Source of the DNA: Caprella mutica
Lineage: Eukaryota > Arthropoda > Malacostraca > Amphipoda > Caprellidae
Assembly: GCA_947561585.1 (NCBI GenBank)
Contig: CANNZV010000878.1
Coordinates: 62,001-126,000, forward strand
Length of the DNA: 64,000 nt
Reading direction: 5' to 3'
Below, piece by piece: positions 47,182 to 59,705 of this stretch. Under the pieces are notes generated by a model. The model worked only from the letters and a program-made list of their open reading frames with translations. It was not told the origin of the DNA and made no database searches. The first letter of the stretch is position 1. Every line of letters starts with the position of its first letter. The position numbers and the translations under genes were made by a program.

Positions 47182-50100
47182 ATGCCCCCACAGGTGAGTA
47201 ACATTGTCATACAAACACAGTAATTAACATCACAAATATTATCACCGAATTATTATTATCAATTTTTCGATCGTATAAGTGAAAAATAACGAAAACCTAG
47301 TCGTAACTAACCCTATACATATATCTTCCATATTGAATTATTAATCACTATACAGGCATGTCCCTCTTTTTATTTACCAAGGTCACGATACAAATAGTAA
47401 TAAGAGCTATAGGTATTTTCAAGTTATTAAATGGTTCTAACTATAATTATTATTTTAATGAGGTAGAATAAAAGAAAACGGTTTCGATGGTTGCAGTTCT
47501 TGTTGCCACAATTAGTTGATGCTCTGTGACCAAAGTTCAAAGTAGCGAATGAATTAAAAGTACTGAAATTCAACCATGGCTTGACTCTCACTCACTATAG
47601 GTGAGTAATTAGTTTGATTCATTGATTTATATACTTGCAAGTATCATGGATACAAAATTAAAACAAATGTTAAATAATCTATCCTAATACTACCCGTCGT
47701 GTATTCATTTAGTGTCCGGTTATAGACGATGGGTATGAAACATGGAGAATGTTACCATGTAGTTTGAATTTCGATGTTTTTATTCAATTACTTATGTATT
47801 TTATCTATAAAATACAGTATCTGTGATGTAGAATTCAACTGAATTCACTAAAAGTATAATTGAAGAACCATCATTTTTAGCGAGTTTTAAACTTTTAGTC
47901 ATTATATTTTTTTCTTTCGCGTCCTACAATGAAGTACCAACCAATAACTTGAAACTTACCCTACCTCCAAAAATAGGTCACAGTGAATAAATTTACTGTT
48001 TGTTCAATGCAACACAATAATATAAATCAAGAAAGTATCAAACTAATTACTCACCTATACTGAGTGAGAGTTGAATTTTGGTTTAATTTTAGTACTTTTA
48101 ATTTATTCGCTACTTTGAACTTTCATCATTTCAATATACGTTAAGTCGAGCTTTCGAAACCATTTTCTTTTAACCTAACTCATAGAAAATGAAATGTTCA
48201 AGTAGCTAATTACAATTGTGTAATAACTTGAGTCGTGCCTCGCTCTTATTACCACTTGTAATAAGAGCGAGTCCTGCCTGTATTTTCTACTGCTAAAATC
48301 TTTGAGGTAATTATTAACTCTGTGTCTCTATCAGGGGCCTGTTAACAGCGGTCTGGTGGTTAGGGCAACTGGTGGAATGAGACAAACACCCACCAGTCCC
48401 CCTCTTCCACCAGTAAGGACCTCCCCCCACCAATCAGGGGCCTCTTACACCCCTCGGTCCCTCCTGGAGCACCACTCACTGCCAGTTGCTGCCTACCTCC
48501 ACACACAGGGACCCCCTCCGTCAGGCCTGGACCCCAAGAGACCACTACTGCTGTACAAAACTTCACAGAGTGCCAAGGTGTGTAACAGTGAATGCAGTCG
48601 CTTTGTGGTGGAGGAAAGAAATGTCCAGATAAAGAAATGTCTAGATATATGCCCAGATAAAGAAATGTCCAGATATATGCCCAGATAAAGAAATGTCCAG
48701 TTATTACTACAAACTCCAATCGTTAACTAATATTTACTATAACTGATCTTTCGTCACGACTAAGTAGAATAAATTCCTAGTTCTCGGATGTTCTATGGTT
48801 TCTATCACAGGAATTAGATACTTTTCTTAATTGATCAAAAATATGGAACTGTCCTATAAATCGGAACCTACCCTATGTGTTCACATCCTACATTAGACTA
48901 TAAAATAATAATGGGAGTTATAGTTTCTATATTTCAATATTCGATATTTTAATTAAAATTACCTAAAACAATCACTAATGCAGTTTCATTTTTCAGATTC
49001 GTGCTGTTTCCCTGAAGCCAAACTCTTCAGGTGGAATAACTACGATAGGACCTACTCTGGTCATACCTGACAACTATACTGGTTGGTACATTGAAAATTT
49101 TACTTGTAGTTCTCAGTAGTAAAATTACCTCTAAAGGAACGTGGCATAATTTTTTAAAGTCTTTCCACCAGTCTTTTTGCTAAGCTCCTCCTACTTTTTC
49201 CACGAGAATATAAGAAAACACTATATGATAATTATTTATTATAGCTATCGTTTTTTCTTATATTCTCGTGGAAAAAGTAGGAGAAGCTTAGCAAAAAGTC
49301 TGGTGGAAAGACTTAAAAAAACCCTGCGTGTGTACGGTCCTTCAGATTTGAAAATGATAGAAAGTATAGGACTGTGACTTGAGAGATCAGCATCAAGCGG
49401 CAGCTCTCTTTTCCTCTAGTACCTAGTAATTCTAGCCTCTCCTCCCCATCAGGTTGGTTCAGTGTTGTCTCAGGGAGGTGCAGAGGAGCCTCATGCCTCA
49501 CCACAATAGAGGAGGTGGCTGATAGTAACATCAGTTTCTTCCTCACGAGACACGAGATACCTTCTTACGTGAGGATTACAGACACTAAAGGTGAGTGTGA
49601 ACCTTATTACCTATTTTACTAATATACTTGGGTAATGGTAATCTTTTTCTAATACCAGTCCACTGTACTGATGGTAATTATAAGTGGATAATAATATTTT
49701 TTCTCACTCAGGTTCAGGCCATTCACGTTACCGTAAAAGTGTCGTATCAGCTGGCCATGTCCTCAAATTACTTGGCTTGTTTGAGGACACAAAAAGAGGC
49801 ACTTCAACTAACAAGTGAGTCCAAAGAGTCACTTTATTCTAATTCGTTTTTTCTCATCATAAGAATGACATTAATTTAGTTTATTCCTCAGAACCGTGGT
49901 GACAAAAGGAGAAAGGTTTGCCCAATGTCTAGACCACAAAGGAGAGGTTGTCTTCATCCCCCTTTCTGCCAAGGGAAAGTTCTACGCCACAGCAGACAAA
50001 GATCCCTCCAAGAGAAGTCTAGAACAGGTGTACCTAATGTCACAGCTGGTGGAGGGGTTTGACCTGCCTCTCACTGTGCGACTAGTGTGTGGTTTCATGG

Positions 50101-52116
50101 CTAAAGTACCACAAAGCTTCACTGGTGAGTACCAATTTTGTAAATGGTGTAACCATTTGTAACAAGGTATTTTAATTACAAGGTAGAGTATTGCACAGGT
50201 TCTTATCAAGATGAATTGCAGTTTTGTTGTGAAATACGCACATACGAACTCACTGCTGTGACCCTGCAATATTAGACTACATACTCTATATACTATACAG
50301 TGGGTTAAATAGTTATTTGTATATAATAGTATTGTCATGGTAGTTTGTGCAGTGTACGGAAACAATGAAAAAAGTATTTAACCCTCTGTAGAGTATGTAG
50401 ACTCTGTGGATTCATGGCTCAAAGTGCCTTAAAGCTTTACTGGTGAGACTAAGTGTAGCTATAGTAAAACTCATGAGTTATGAAGATATGAAGCACTCGA
50501 GTTATGAAGGACCTGAGTTATGAAGTGCACCTGAGTTATGAAGTAGTTTTTATTTAAATCATACAAAATGATTTACGGAAAGAGTTTCGTCATAGTTATC
50601 CCTCAAAAATAAGTTTTCTATGATTTTAATCATAGAAAACTATCTAGTGGACCCGAGATATGAAATGGCTTTGAGTTCTAACCAATGCTTCACAACTCAG
50701 GAGTTTCGCTGTATTTCTAAATTGCATGACTATTTTCTACTTAAGTCCCTTTCTAACATCTCACCCTGTCTCAGGTCTGTTAAAGCTGGAGAGTTCCAGA
50801 GAGGAGAAGGTGATGCTAGCCTGTACGATGACTACAGAGGCAGATGCTACTTTCCTAGAAATGGACTTAGACTCTAACTTCCTGCTGACACCTCTCACTG
50901 ACCCTGTCTTTACCCGCACTCCTATCTACCTAAAGACTAAGAGTTACTGCCAGGACCAGGCAGACAGCTGGCAGAGACAGATAAAGGTAAAACACTGCCG
51001 CAATTGGTAACTAAGTAATTCCAGACTCAATGTATTTCTTATTTCAGGGTTAATTATTAACTGAAAAGTTGAAGGTGTTTTGAACAAAATAATAACTGGT
51101 TATTTTAGTTAGATACATATTATAATTGGTATCCATGATACCTACAGGATATTTTAACTGCTATCCATGATACCTGCTGGGATTTTTGATTGGTATCCAT
51201 GCTACCTGCAGGTATCCAGGATAATAACCAATTAAATGACAATTCGAAAGCTCGATTAGTGAGAAAATACCTTGAGCGTTTAGTTTATAATTAGCCTCTT
51301 GATAATAAGTAAATAGTATAATGTTTTAATGTCTCTCTGTACTCTCAGGTAACTCATCACGTGACTGAGAGGAGACCTCAAACCACTCCTATGAGGACTC
51401 ACACCTCCTGCTCCTCTACACTCAGTGACTCCTCCGCTGGTCTTCTCTCCAGTGAGAGCAAATGGAGAGTCTCTCGCGCTCTCAAAATAAGAGATAAATC
51501 CCGAGACAAGAGCAGAGACCGAAAGCTACGAGTGCGAGACAAGAGCAAAGATAGGAGTAGTTTTGACATTCTCAGAGCGAAAACAGAGTCGGAAAAGCTC
51601 TCCGGTAAGGAGAGTAGGAAACTATCCAAACAGAACACCTACATTTTCCAGAACAAAGTGAATAAAACTGAGGACACGCCCCCTCCCGTACCTCAACACT
51701 CTCTTAGTTACAAACTTACGCAGAATTTAGACTCGCAAGACTACTCCATGGTTCTGGATGATATTAGACAGGGAGGAGTAATTAGAGAGGAGGAGGAGTA
51801 TGCTGAGATATGTGACAAATTCCCCTCTAGTACTCTCCTCAGCGACTCGAGGAGCGCATCATTTAACAGCAACAACCCGCGCAATTCACGCAAAGACAAA
51901 TTCCTTTCTAGCAACTGGTCATTCGGGTCATCAGGTTTCGGTGGCTCCTCTGAGGAGAATATGAATAGCTTCACTCTCCTGCAGAAGGATGTGTCTGCGC
52001 ACTCCTCCTTCCTAAGGAATGGCTTCAGTGTAGGACACATCACGCCCTTAAGACAGTTCCTCACGCCATTCAAACACGCATACAGACCTAGAAGTCCCGT
52101 GTCTTCAGAATGTTAG
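47182..52116 (+). CDS. CABIT-domain adaptor-like protein, eight coding exons
   Basis: CABIT modules (THEMIS, GAREM families; insect Serrano may belong) act in signalling adaptors. Exons: 47182-47193 (tentative start, MPPQ), 48335-48577, 48997-49081, 49453-49590, 49712-49814, 49892-50124, 50775-50986, 51349-52116; all junctions GT/AG with matching phases, about 597 residues. Residues 5-85 are Pro/Ser-rich (TSPPLPPVRTSP). About 86-327 is the CABIT core: NYTGWFSVVSG, GHVLKLLGLFED, VFIPLSAKGKFYA, LPLTVRLVCG. The tail is basic and Arg/Ser/Asp-rich (RDKSRDKSRDRK), with a polyproline TPPPVPQ and an acidic-tyrosine motif EEEEYAEI, candidate SH3 and phosphotyrosine partners. Introns host a hairpin MITE (49158-49345), a GAGTTATGAAG MITE and a palindromic MITE. 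The tiny first exon follows an in-frame stop at 47089; the start is the least certain part. Confidence 0.88.
47255..47313. mobile_element. Palindromic MITE arm in CABIT intron 1
   Basis: TTTTTCGATCGTATAAGTG then CTAGTCGTAACTAACCCTA. A further decayed core (AAGTATCATGGATAC) is at 47638-47652. Confidence 0.5.
48800..48885. mobile_element. Palindromic MITE right arm in CABIT intron 2
   Basis: TAATTGATCAAAAATATGGA, CTGTCCTATAAATCGGAACC, TACCCTA. Confidence 0.6.
49158..49345. mobile_element. AGGGCCGTACACACG hairpin MITE, copy 3
   Basis: Arms of about 60 bp (TCTTTCCACCAGTCTTTTTG, CTCCTACTTTTTCCACGAGA) face their inverses across a 45-bp AT-rich loop. The right end keeps CCTGCGTGTGTACGGTCCTT; the left terminus is lost. 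In CABIT intron 3. Confidence 0.85.
50463..50716. mobile_element. GAGTTATGAAG MITE, copy 2
   Basis: Left ATAGTAAAACTCATGAGTTA, right CACAACTCAGGAGTTTCGCT, with tandem GAGTTATGAAG(GG/TG)ACCT inside. Lies in CABIT intron 6; internal AAAACTATCTAGT block shared with copy 1. Confidence 0.7.
51105..51245. mobile_element. Palindromic MITE with multiplied core in CABIT intron 7
   Basis: ATTGGTATCCATGATACCTA, then two further half cores ending GCAGGTATCCAGGATAATAA. Confidence 0.7.
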
Positions 52117-53020
52117 GTTTTAATCAACTGCAATTTGTTAGTTAGGACTAATTTGATGATGAAAGTAAAGGCAATTTGTTCTTTTGTTTGAAAAGAGAGA
52201 ACAGGGTTTCAAACTTTTAGAAGTAGGTAATAACTACTCCTAGGTAGAGTATGTGATTTTGTGATATAGAATTAACTCTTTCTTGAGTTTATATTTAAGT
52301 ACGCTAAGTGTTATTAGTTACCCCAAGTATTTATTTATTGTATCTTACTGACTAAGTGTAGTCCAAGTAGACAACTTGGCTTTTTATCGTAGAAGTACGA
52401 GGCATTACTCTTTTGATCATCAAGTATTATGTGTCATATAAGTTAAGTTAAATTCAATATTCTCTATTCAACTTTCGATTCATTATGGATATAAACATTT
52501 CTTTGCTTCTTAACTATAAGAATTAAAATAATTGCAGTCTATTCACTCTGTTGGTACATCATTCCTTGGCCACTGTCTGTAAAACTATTTTAGGACAAAT
52601 ACTCCCATGCCCTACCCCGTTCGGCCCCCCGTTCAAAATCTCGATAAATGCTTTTCGTCATTAACGAACCCACTCAGGGGAGGGGACAAGCTATTCCAGG
52701 CCCCTAATCGGACCGCTAACCTAACCTTGTATCATTGTGCATTTTTTTACACGAGGGCTTTTTGTCCAGTTACCCCATTCTCTGGCCACAGTCCGAATCC
52801 TGGTCATTGTCTGAATCCAGGCCACTGTCTGAATCCTGGCCAAAGCCTCTCCTCCCCCCCCCCCTTCACCACACGGTTTTTTCACCGCAGTGAAGACTCA
52901 CTCTTTTAGGTTAGAGTGACTTTACTTCACGCCACAAACAGTTGAACAGTTGACATCTCACACTCAAAATATTCTCAAAACACTGAATTCGATTAATGAT
53001 CCGTTATTATGGATCATTCC
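52117..53020. other. CABIT gene 3' UTR and downstream
   Basis: Weak ATTAAA at about 52523 is the first plausible poly(A) signal. A block at 52780-52850 repeats GGCCACTGTCTGAATCC three to four times and ends in a C run. No further gene. Confidence 0.45.
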
Positions 53021-53021
53021 A

Positions 53022-53275
53022 TTAGGGTAACTTTCGAGTTGTCGAGCGGCTCGACATTGTCGATCATAACGGAAAGAAAATAATCATATTAACTCGTTCT
53101 TGGTATCCATGATACCAAGAAAGTTTAATCCACTATATAGTTGGTATCCATGTTACCTGTAGGTATGTATCATGGATACCAACTTAAAGAAATTGTTAAA
53201 TTATATATTATTTTTGTACGATCTACAATGTGGAACTGTTCTATAACTCGTAATTCATCCAATTCGTCAACTAAA
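53022..53275. mobile_element. Palindromic MITE, near-complete copy
   Basis: Left TTAGGGTAACTTTCGAGTTG and CGACATTGTCGATCATAACG; two cores (TTGGTATCCATGATACCAAG; TTGGTATCCATGTTACCTGT / TATCATGGATACCAA); right ACGATCTACAATGTGGAACT. Confidence 0.8.
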
Positions 53276-53279
53276 TAAT

Positions 53280-54160
53280 AATATATAACTACCTAACAAG
53301 AGTTTGCAAAATGTAAAGCTAAAATGGAGAAGTTTTCAACAATTCGCTTAAAGGTCCTCTCCAGGATCCCGGAAAAAATGAGTTTATTACATACTATTAT
53401 AGAACTAAGGTCTAGGATCATTATTCTGCAAACCGCATACAATTCGGTGCATTGAATATTATATTATTCGCTTTTAAAATTTTTAATACTCTGTGGAACA
53501 ATTGAGTGAATCTCTAACCTGCCACTGAAGAAGAAGATTGTACACTCTTTGTTTTGATTTCATAATTGAAATTATAAACAAACTATTCGTTTTCGGTCCT
53601 CGTTTACGATAAAAATTGTTTCCTAAAGTATATAACCGTTTCTATAATAATTTTATCCAATGTTATACCTTTACACGTATATTAAAAGGATTTATTATAC
53701 TTAATAAGTAATACCTAGTAGAAATTCAAAACAAATGGTGTGTATTCTTTTTCTTCAGACTGAAAATTAGAAAGTCAGAAGATAAAACAGGTACTGTAGT
53801 TTGGATTATAAAAATCTTTAAAAGCGTATATAATTAAAAATATGCTACCAAATTTCATGGAGTTTGCAGAAAAATGATAAGAAACATTAGCCTCGTTGAT
53901 TAAACTTTAAAGCAATGAAAAATATTGCTTGGAAGGGACCTTTAAAGCTAAATGATGAAATTCTTCCAGTGTCACTATTTCTACAGCAGACTGAAGGTTT
54001 ATGTGTACATAGAATAGTGTCTTGAATTCTGATGTGTAAATTTAAATGCTCAAATTTAATGCTAAGTTTTGTATATTTTCTGTACATAGTTATTATTAAT
54101 AAACAAAATTTGTAGAAGTTGTTTAATTTGCCTTCTCATACGTGACATGATACACTCAAT
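53280..54160. other. Unique AT-rich DNA, no gene seen
   Basis: An AATAAA at about 54101 could be a distal poly(A) site for the CABIT gene. Otherwise nothing recognised. Confidence 0.4.
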
Positions 54161-54163
54161 GCA

Positions 54164-54316
54164 TAGGGTAAGTTCTGAGTTATCGATCATTATTTCTATT
54201 CCGTGATACCTGCAGCTTAGGTATCATGGATAATTATCAGTTAAATATCATATTTTATGTTCTTTTTTCTTATATGATCGAAAGTGTGAAGCTTTCCGAT
54301 AACTCTGAACTTACCC
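54164..54316. mobile_element. Palindromic MITE, complete short copy
   Basis: Perfectly matched ends AGGGTAAGTTCTGAGTTATCG and CGATAACTCTGAACTTACCCT (20 of 21), core CCGTGATACCTGCAGCTTAG / GTATCATGGATAA and TATATGATCGAAAGTGTGAA. TA-type ends suggest a Tc1/mariner-mobilised MITE, but a target duplication is not clear. Confidence 0.85.
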
Positions 54317-54319
54317 TCA

Positions 54320-54950
54320 TTCTTATAATTAATAAAGGGTAACATCAAATTATCTGTAGTGTTTTGCACACCTTTTGCTAACTAGGCTCAGATTTGAGAA
54401 ATACAAAAAAGTTTTGAACACAGCAAAAATCAGTCTCCTTTTACAAGCGGTGGAGTGAGGTTGTGGAGTAACAGCTGCTCAAAGATGAAGATATTACTGG
54501 TAATTAAATGATAAATTGCTCCTTTTTCGTGAAACAAAGAATGTCAATAGTTATGAAATCGTAAGTAGATTTTTTTGTTATTTGGATTTGTTGACATTAT
54601 TTAGAGAAACAAATTATTATTTAGGTTATACCTAGCTACTTTAATAAATAGTAGCTACTTACTATAGCCTATAGGGTGAAGCAATGAAATCACGGCAAAC
54701 TAACTTAACTTTTGTCTCAAAACTGACAAAACAGTGACGGTCACGTAGGTAAATTGCGGTCCTTTAATTTTTAATTGCGGCCCTCTCAAGAATGTCTCTA
54801 AAACATTCTGAATCTAAATTACATTAAAATGTTGCATAGCTATCAAAATAAGCACAGTGCATGCTATAATTTATTACTCTATGTATTTAACGTGTGTTTT
54901 GAAGCTATGGCATTTCTGTTGTCAGAGGCCGCAGTTAGTTAGTGGGCCGC
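54320..54950. other. Unique DNA, no gene seen
   Basis: AT-rich; no frame or array. Leads into the nested foldback region. Confidence 0.4.
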
Positions 54951-55139
54951 AATTTACCTGCTTGACCCTAGTTACCCGCCATCATTTATTATGCATATAC
55001 CTGCAAAAGTGACAATGAGCCTTTCGATTGCCCAGTTGCGCAACTGCATTTTGCAGTGACCCGTGAGGTAACTAGTGACCGTCACTGAAAGTTGCCGTCA
55101 CCGACTGTAGGGTACAATATTAATAGTAGCTTTCATACT

Positions 55140-56584
55140 AAAGGCCTTGTTATACGGTGCAAGTTACTGTCGTGACAGTGGACAGCAGCTGTCCCACTGT
55201 ACTCTCATGCCAGTAGTTCATTGTTCATAGCATTGAATCTCCATGACAGTTACTCGACTGGTAAAGGCCCTGTTACAGGAGCGAGTAAACGTGCGAGTTG
55301 GCTTAGCGAGTTACTGTAGTGCAGCTACTCGCACAGTGTGACCGCATCATCCGAGTAACTGTCATGTGCAGGAGGTTAGTAACTCGCATGCAAGTTACTA
55401 CAATTTTTTTTGTTTATACTCGCCACTCATGGGCGAGTCAGCCACTCGGATGTCAACTTGCATGGTGTTGCAATATAACAGTAACTCGTAAGTCTTGCAG
55501 ATATAGGTTTTTTCTATTCTAAACTTGAATATTTTTTTATTCAATTAGGTAGCCTATTTGTCATATTTTCGTTTGAATTGGTTTCATATTGTTTGGGGCT
55601 TTATTTGATGGTTAATAAAGCGCGTATTATCTTATATAAGTTTGAAATTGATATATTAAATATTATGAATAATAAAAAAATATTATATATCCTTTAATAT
55701 TAATCAAATTAAATAAAGGTTAAATAAATTAATAAAATGTTAATTAAATTAATAAAAATAGTAATTATAAATTAATAAATATATTGATTAGGTATTGATT
55801 AGATTAATAAAATATTAATTATATTAATACATTGTTAATTAATTTGATTCTGTGGTGAATGGAAGAGAAGGGGGGTGGCGTTCCTTGTTCCCCTGAACTG
55901 TTGTAATTTGGATTATGAATTGTCTTTTTTCATTTTTACCATGTTTATCATTTTTTTTAACGCTACTTGCAGTTTCAGAGGATAGCGCTAGGGTTATGCT
56001 CTTCAACTACGAGGTCTTAGATTTTGTGTTAGGTAGACTCGTAGGCTTCATTTACTATCACCTCTTCATTTTCCTCTTCCATCCGTGAGTGCAGCCACCG
56101 GTGCTTGTGTCCCGTTTCGTCACATTCCTTGGTAAGTGACTGCATTCGCCGAGTAGCTTTTCTGCATCCATGAGCATTGTCACCGACGGTGGTAGGTGAC
56201 TTTGTTCGTGGAGCCACTTTCCTCTCTGACTGCTTCTTCCAGTCCCTTGTATTTAATTTCCTTTTGACGTCAGCGATATGGCCTTTGGTTCCGAAGCAGA
56301 CGTTAAACCCCTACTAAAATAAATAATTTGATTTAAATATTAATTAGATTAATGAATTGTTAATTAAATTAATAAAAATAAAAATTAATAAATAGTTATT
56401 TATTTATTAAATAAATATTATAATACACTACGCGAGTGTAGGTTCAGTAACTGCCTATTTTCAAGACAGCAGCCTCGCACTTGTGTGACCGGGTGAGGCG
56501 AGTCGAGCTACTGGGATGCGAGTACAGTGGGACAGCTGCTGTCCACTCTCATGACAGTAACTCGCACCGTGTACCAAGGCCTTA
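55140..56584. mobile_element. 1.45-kb element with AAGGCCTTG termini
   Basis: Left AGGCCTTGTTATACGGTGCA plus a CAGCAGCTGTCCCACTGTAC block; right GTACAGTGGGACAGCTGCTG ... CACCGTGTACCAAGGCCT. Flanked by TAA on both sides, matching the 3-bp TWA duplication of PIF/Harbinger elements. A LINE 3' end is inserted inside. Confidence 0.75.
55845..56325 (+). mobile_element. LINE-type 3'-end fragment, copy 3
   Basis: The longest and best copy; ends CAGACGTTAAACCCCTACTA then AAATAAATAA. Inserted in the 1.45-kb element, so it arrived later. Confidence 0.7.
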
Positions 56585-57144
56585 AATTAGTGATGCTACT
56601 CTTCGTCAGCTAAGTCCATTGTCTGTAGTATGTAACTAGCTTTCCTCTTTATTGGTGGTTTGGAAGAAATTGTTAAAATTCATATGTATCACCTCGTACA
56701 TAATAATCGTAAAGTGTATGATTAACATTTGTCTATTCTTGATGTTAACTAAGGATGGGACGAAGTATCGGAATTGGTATCGGTAATTATTCTGATATCG
56801 GTTTGGTAAATAAAAGAGTCGATACTTTGCCGATACCAATAGTATTTGCAATATAATTTATTTAATATATATTCTATAGCTATAAATTAACAATTAAAAT
56901 TTATAATTTAAAATTATAAAAAATATTTCATACAAGTAATCCTCTTTTTCATAGTTTCAATCTACACTATAATAAGAGCAGTCTGTCTGTCACACTTTTT
57001 TTAACCATTTTATTAAATTTGTATGAAAGTTATTAATATGTACCCTACAGTCAGTGACGGCAACTTTCAGTGACGGTCACTAGTTACCTCACGCGTCACT
57101 GCAGTTGCGCAACCGAAGTGACATCGTTTGCAGGCTATGTAATT

Positions 57145-58270
57145 TTGGCTCTAGGACAACTGCCATAGCGGACAACTGCCATGCATATATTATAATTTTA
57201 TTTTGGGTAAATTATAATGTTCTTTTGGGTGAATTGTAATGCGATTGTAAACCTAACCTTTCGTGGAATTAATTTGATGTGAAGAATATTATTATCTTAC
57301 CCTAAAAATTAAGTTTTTAGTATAAAAATGTTAATTGCACCTATAGTCTGAAATTATGAATGAAGAAGCATAGAAATTAATATTGAAGTAATACTAAGTT
57401 TCTTTCTTTGTGACAATCATTGCTTTCACATTTAACACTTTCAATGATCAAATGGTTGACAAGAAGGTTGAAATCTATAGATGTAAACTTCCAATTGAAA
57501 CATTTCAAAATACATAAAATAGTATAAATATATAAGCTTTACAGGTTAAACTTTTCAGTGAGTGTGGCTTTGCATTGTATTATTTAAGAGATGTTTGAGT
57601 GGGTATATATGAGTTAATTAAAATTTGATTTCTTATTAGTATAATTACAAATTTGTAATGCATGAATTTTTGATCAGTGGGAGCTGGAAACAAAGAAACT
57701 ATAGAAAAACAAATTCATGTTTCGAAGTTACTTAATAAAGTGTTTTTTTACAGAAATTTTTTAACATAGAATTAAGATAATTACATTACTTTTGTTTCTA
57801 ATTTTGAATCTAGCAGCAAAGTTATCTCTTACAAATATCCAAAAGAAAAATTATTTAATAGTAGATGCAAAATCACACTCACTGGAAATTGTAACCTGTA
57901 AAGCATGTGTTTGTACTATTCTTTATATTTTGAAATGTTTGAAAAGAAAGTTATGCATCTGTAGATTTTAATCTTTCTGTCAACCATATGATTATTTAAG
58001 GGTCATAATGGGTTAAACGTGAAGTAATATGATTAAATAATGAAATAAATTTAGCATAACTAAACTATAAATTCAGTATCTACCGTCAATATTAATTTTT
58101 ATTCTTCTTCATACAAAATTTCGGTCTATACGAATAATATTATCACTTAATTTTTAGGTTAAGATAATAATATTCTTCAAAACAACTTAATTTCATGAAA
58201 GGTTTTACAAGCGCATTACTAATCATCCAAAATAAAATTATAATATATTACAGGGCAGTTGTCCGTACAC
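57145..58270. mobile_element. 1.1-kb palindromic element with ~400-bp arms
   Basis: GGACAACTGCCATGCATATA at the left faces TATTACAGGGCAGTTGTCC at the right; inner matches include GAATATTATTATCTTACCCT / TTAGGTTAAGATAATAATAT, ATGAATGAAGAAGCAT / TTCTTCTTCAT and AGCTTTACAGGTTAAACTT / AACCTGTAAAGC. Arms are diverged (about 80 percent by eye). Confidence 0.75.
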
Positions 58271-58355
58271 CGTAATTTTTGCGGGTATATGCATAATATT
58301 GACGGCTGGTAACTGGTGACCGTCACTGAGTGACTCGTGCGAAAGGGGCCTAAGA

Positions 58356-59065
58356 CTTTTAGAGAAAAGTCCCAACTCAGCTGCTTGACTAAAGTGCAGG
58401 CATAGTAGGTTTAATTTCGAACTTATTTTAGTATAATTCTATTTGCCATGACATGCGAAATGTTTAAAAGATGTAACGTCTGCACACAGTCTTTACCTAC
58501 TTACCTTAGCTTCTGTGCTTAGAGCAAGAGAATATATTGTATCGGCAGGTTGCCGGACATTTGGTCGATCGGACACTTGGCAGAAGGATATTTAGCCTTC
58601 TAAATTTGTTGAGCTACAGATACGGGGCTTGTTTCATCTTGTGCAGATTATTAGCTGTCTACAAAGCTTTTTCACGCATTTCAGATCTAATATTTTAACT
58701 TTATCTGGCAGACCCGCACATTTTATGCAAAAGAAATATGGTTTCTATTTTGCTAACATTCTTTGAATGTGTCGCAGTCCTTTCATTTGATTTTAGAATA
58801 CAATATGTTTTTCTAAACAAGAGTTTAGAAGTTTTATTATATGAGCAGTGCAAGAATTAGCTACACTATGTAAGTACCTAAAGGCGTTCACTCTAAAAGT
58901 GACAGAGTTGAAAGTCTTTAAAAAAAACAAAAGGGGTCTCCCCTCCTCTAGATCACAGTTAGGCAATAACGCCGTTATATTATTGGCACCATCATATTTA
59001 ACAGGTTCTGCAAAATGCTCTACTCGCATAATTAGGAAAACTCTTTAGTATTAATAAGGCGAAAT
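58356..59065. other. Intergenic, no gene seen
   Basis: AT-rich DNA downstream of the snoRNA host gene. Overlapping 66- and 78-codon frames on both strands at 58793-59048 have no support. Confidence 0.45.
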
Positions 59066-59089
59066 GAAGGTAAAATGCAGTTGTAATAT

Positions 59090-59095
59090 TTTATT
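59090..59095 (-). terminator. Poly(A) signal of snoRNA host gene
   Basis: AATAAA on the minus strand about 80 nt after the last acceptor. Confidence 0.65.
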
Positions 59096-59238
59096 CAAAG
59101 AATTAGAAGCCTCTAGAAAGCCTTCTTCAGTTGCTTGGACTTTCTTCTCACTGACTTGTCGTTAGGAACTTTCTCTGTGGAAGTGAAGACAAAAGATTAG
59201 CACTGAAGACAAGAGATGAGTACGAGAATAACGGCATA

Positions 59239-59303
59239 TCTGTTCAGGTAAGTAATTCCACATAATTTATTGAGACAGGGATAACTATAATCATCATAAT
59301 CAG
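59239..59303 (-). ncRNA. Box C/D snoRNA, ACAGGGATAACT-guide family, copy 2
   Basis: C box ATGATGA, D box CTGA. The guide AGTTATCCCTGT before a degenerate D' (CTCA) is complementary to ACAGGGATAACT, a conserved stretch near the peptidyl-transferase centre of eukaryotic 28S rRNA. Sister of 62837-62898. Host intron 15. Confidence 0.8.
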
Positions 59304-59444
59304 AAGGAATTAGAGAGAAATGCCATTCACTAACCTCTTGAATACCATCTTCATTGGAGAGTTCGTGGAACATATCTGGAGAGAGTGAAAATAATATATA
59401 CTTTAGAAGGCTGTGTAAATGATTTACCAAAGAAAGAATGGGAA

Positions 59445-59518
59445 TCTGTTCAGTTTTGTATTTGGACACAGAAAATTCATCAAGCGGTATCAGTCGGGGA
59501 AAATTTTCATCATTAGAA
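59445..59518 (-). ncRNA. Box C/D snoRNA, TTTTCCCCGA family, copy 3
   Basis: C ATGATGA, D' CTGA after AAAATTTTCCCCGA, C' TTGATGA, D CTGA (59450-59453). Shares C-to-C' sequence with 60151-60221 and 60597-60668, while the 3' guide differs. Host intron 14. Target not recognised. Confidence 0.8.
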
Positions 59519-59705
59519 GATGGTTAATTGGATGCTTAAACATATTAAATCGCGCACCTTTTTGAAGGGAGAATATAGTCTAGTAACATCAGACTTCCAT
59601 TATGGTAGACTGACTGGTGACCTGCAAAAGGGGATTCTGACATCAATATACATAATATATATCTGGTAAACTAAAGTATTTATCATATAGCTACTCAGTA
59701 AAAGT

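Larger units (their letters stand above)
54955..58335. mobile_element. Large nested foldback region
   Basis: Outer blocks 54955-55010 and 58280-58335 are inverted (AGTTACC...TATTATGCATATACC.GCAAAA). Next, 55040-55115 (AGTGACCGTCACTGAAAGTT) is inverted at 57042-57115. Inside lie a 1.45-kb inverted-repeat element (55140-56584) and a 1.1-kb palindrome (57145-58270). No transposase-like frame is visible, so all are non-autonomous. Confidence 0.65.

Noticed and set aside
48360..48719. 119-codon minus frame
   Set aside because: Antisense shadow of CABIT exon 2.
51399..52073. 79- and 110-codon minus frames
   Set aside because: Antisense shadows of the last CABIT exon.
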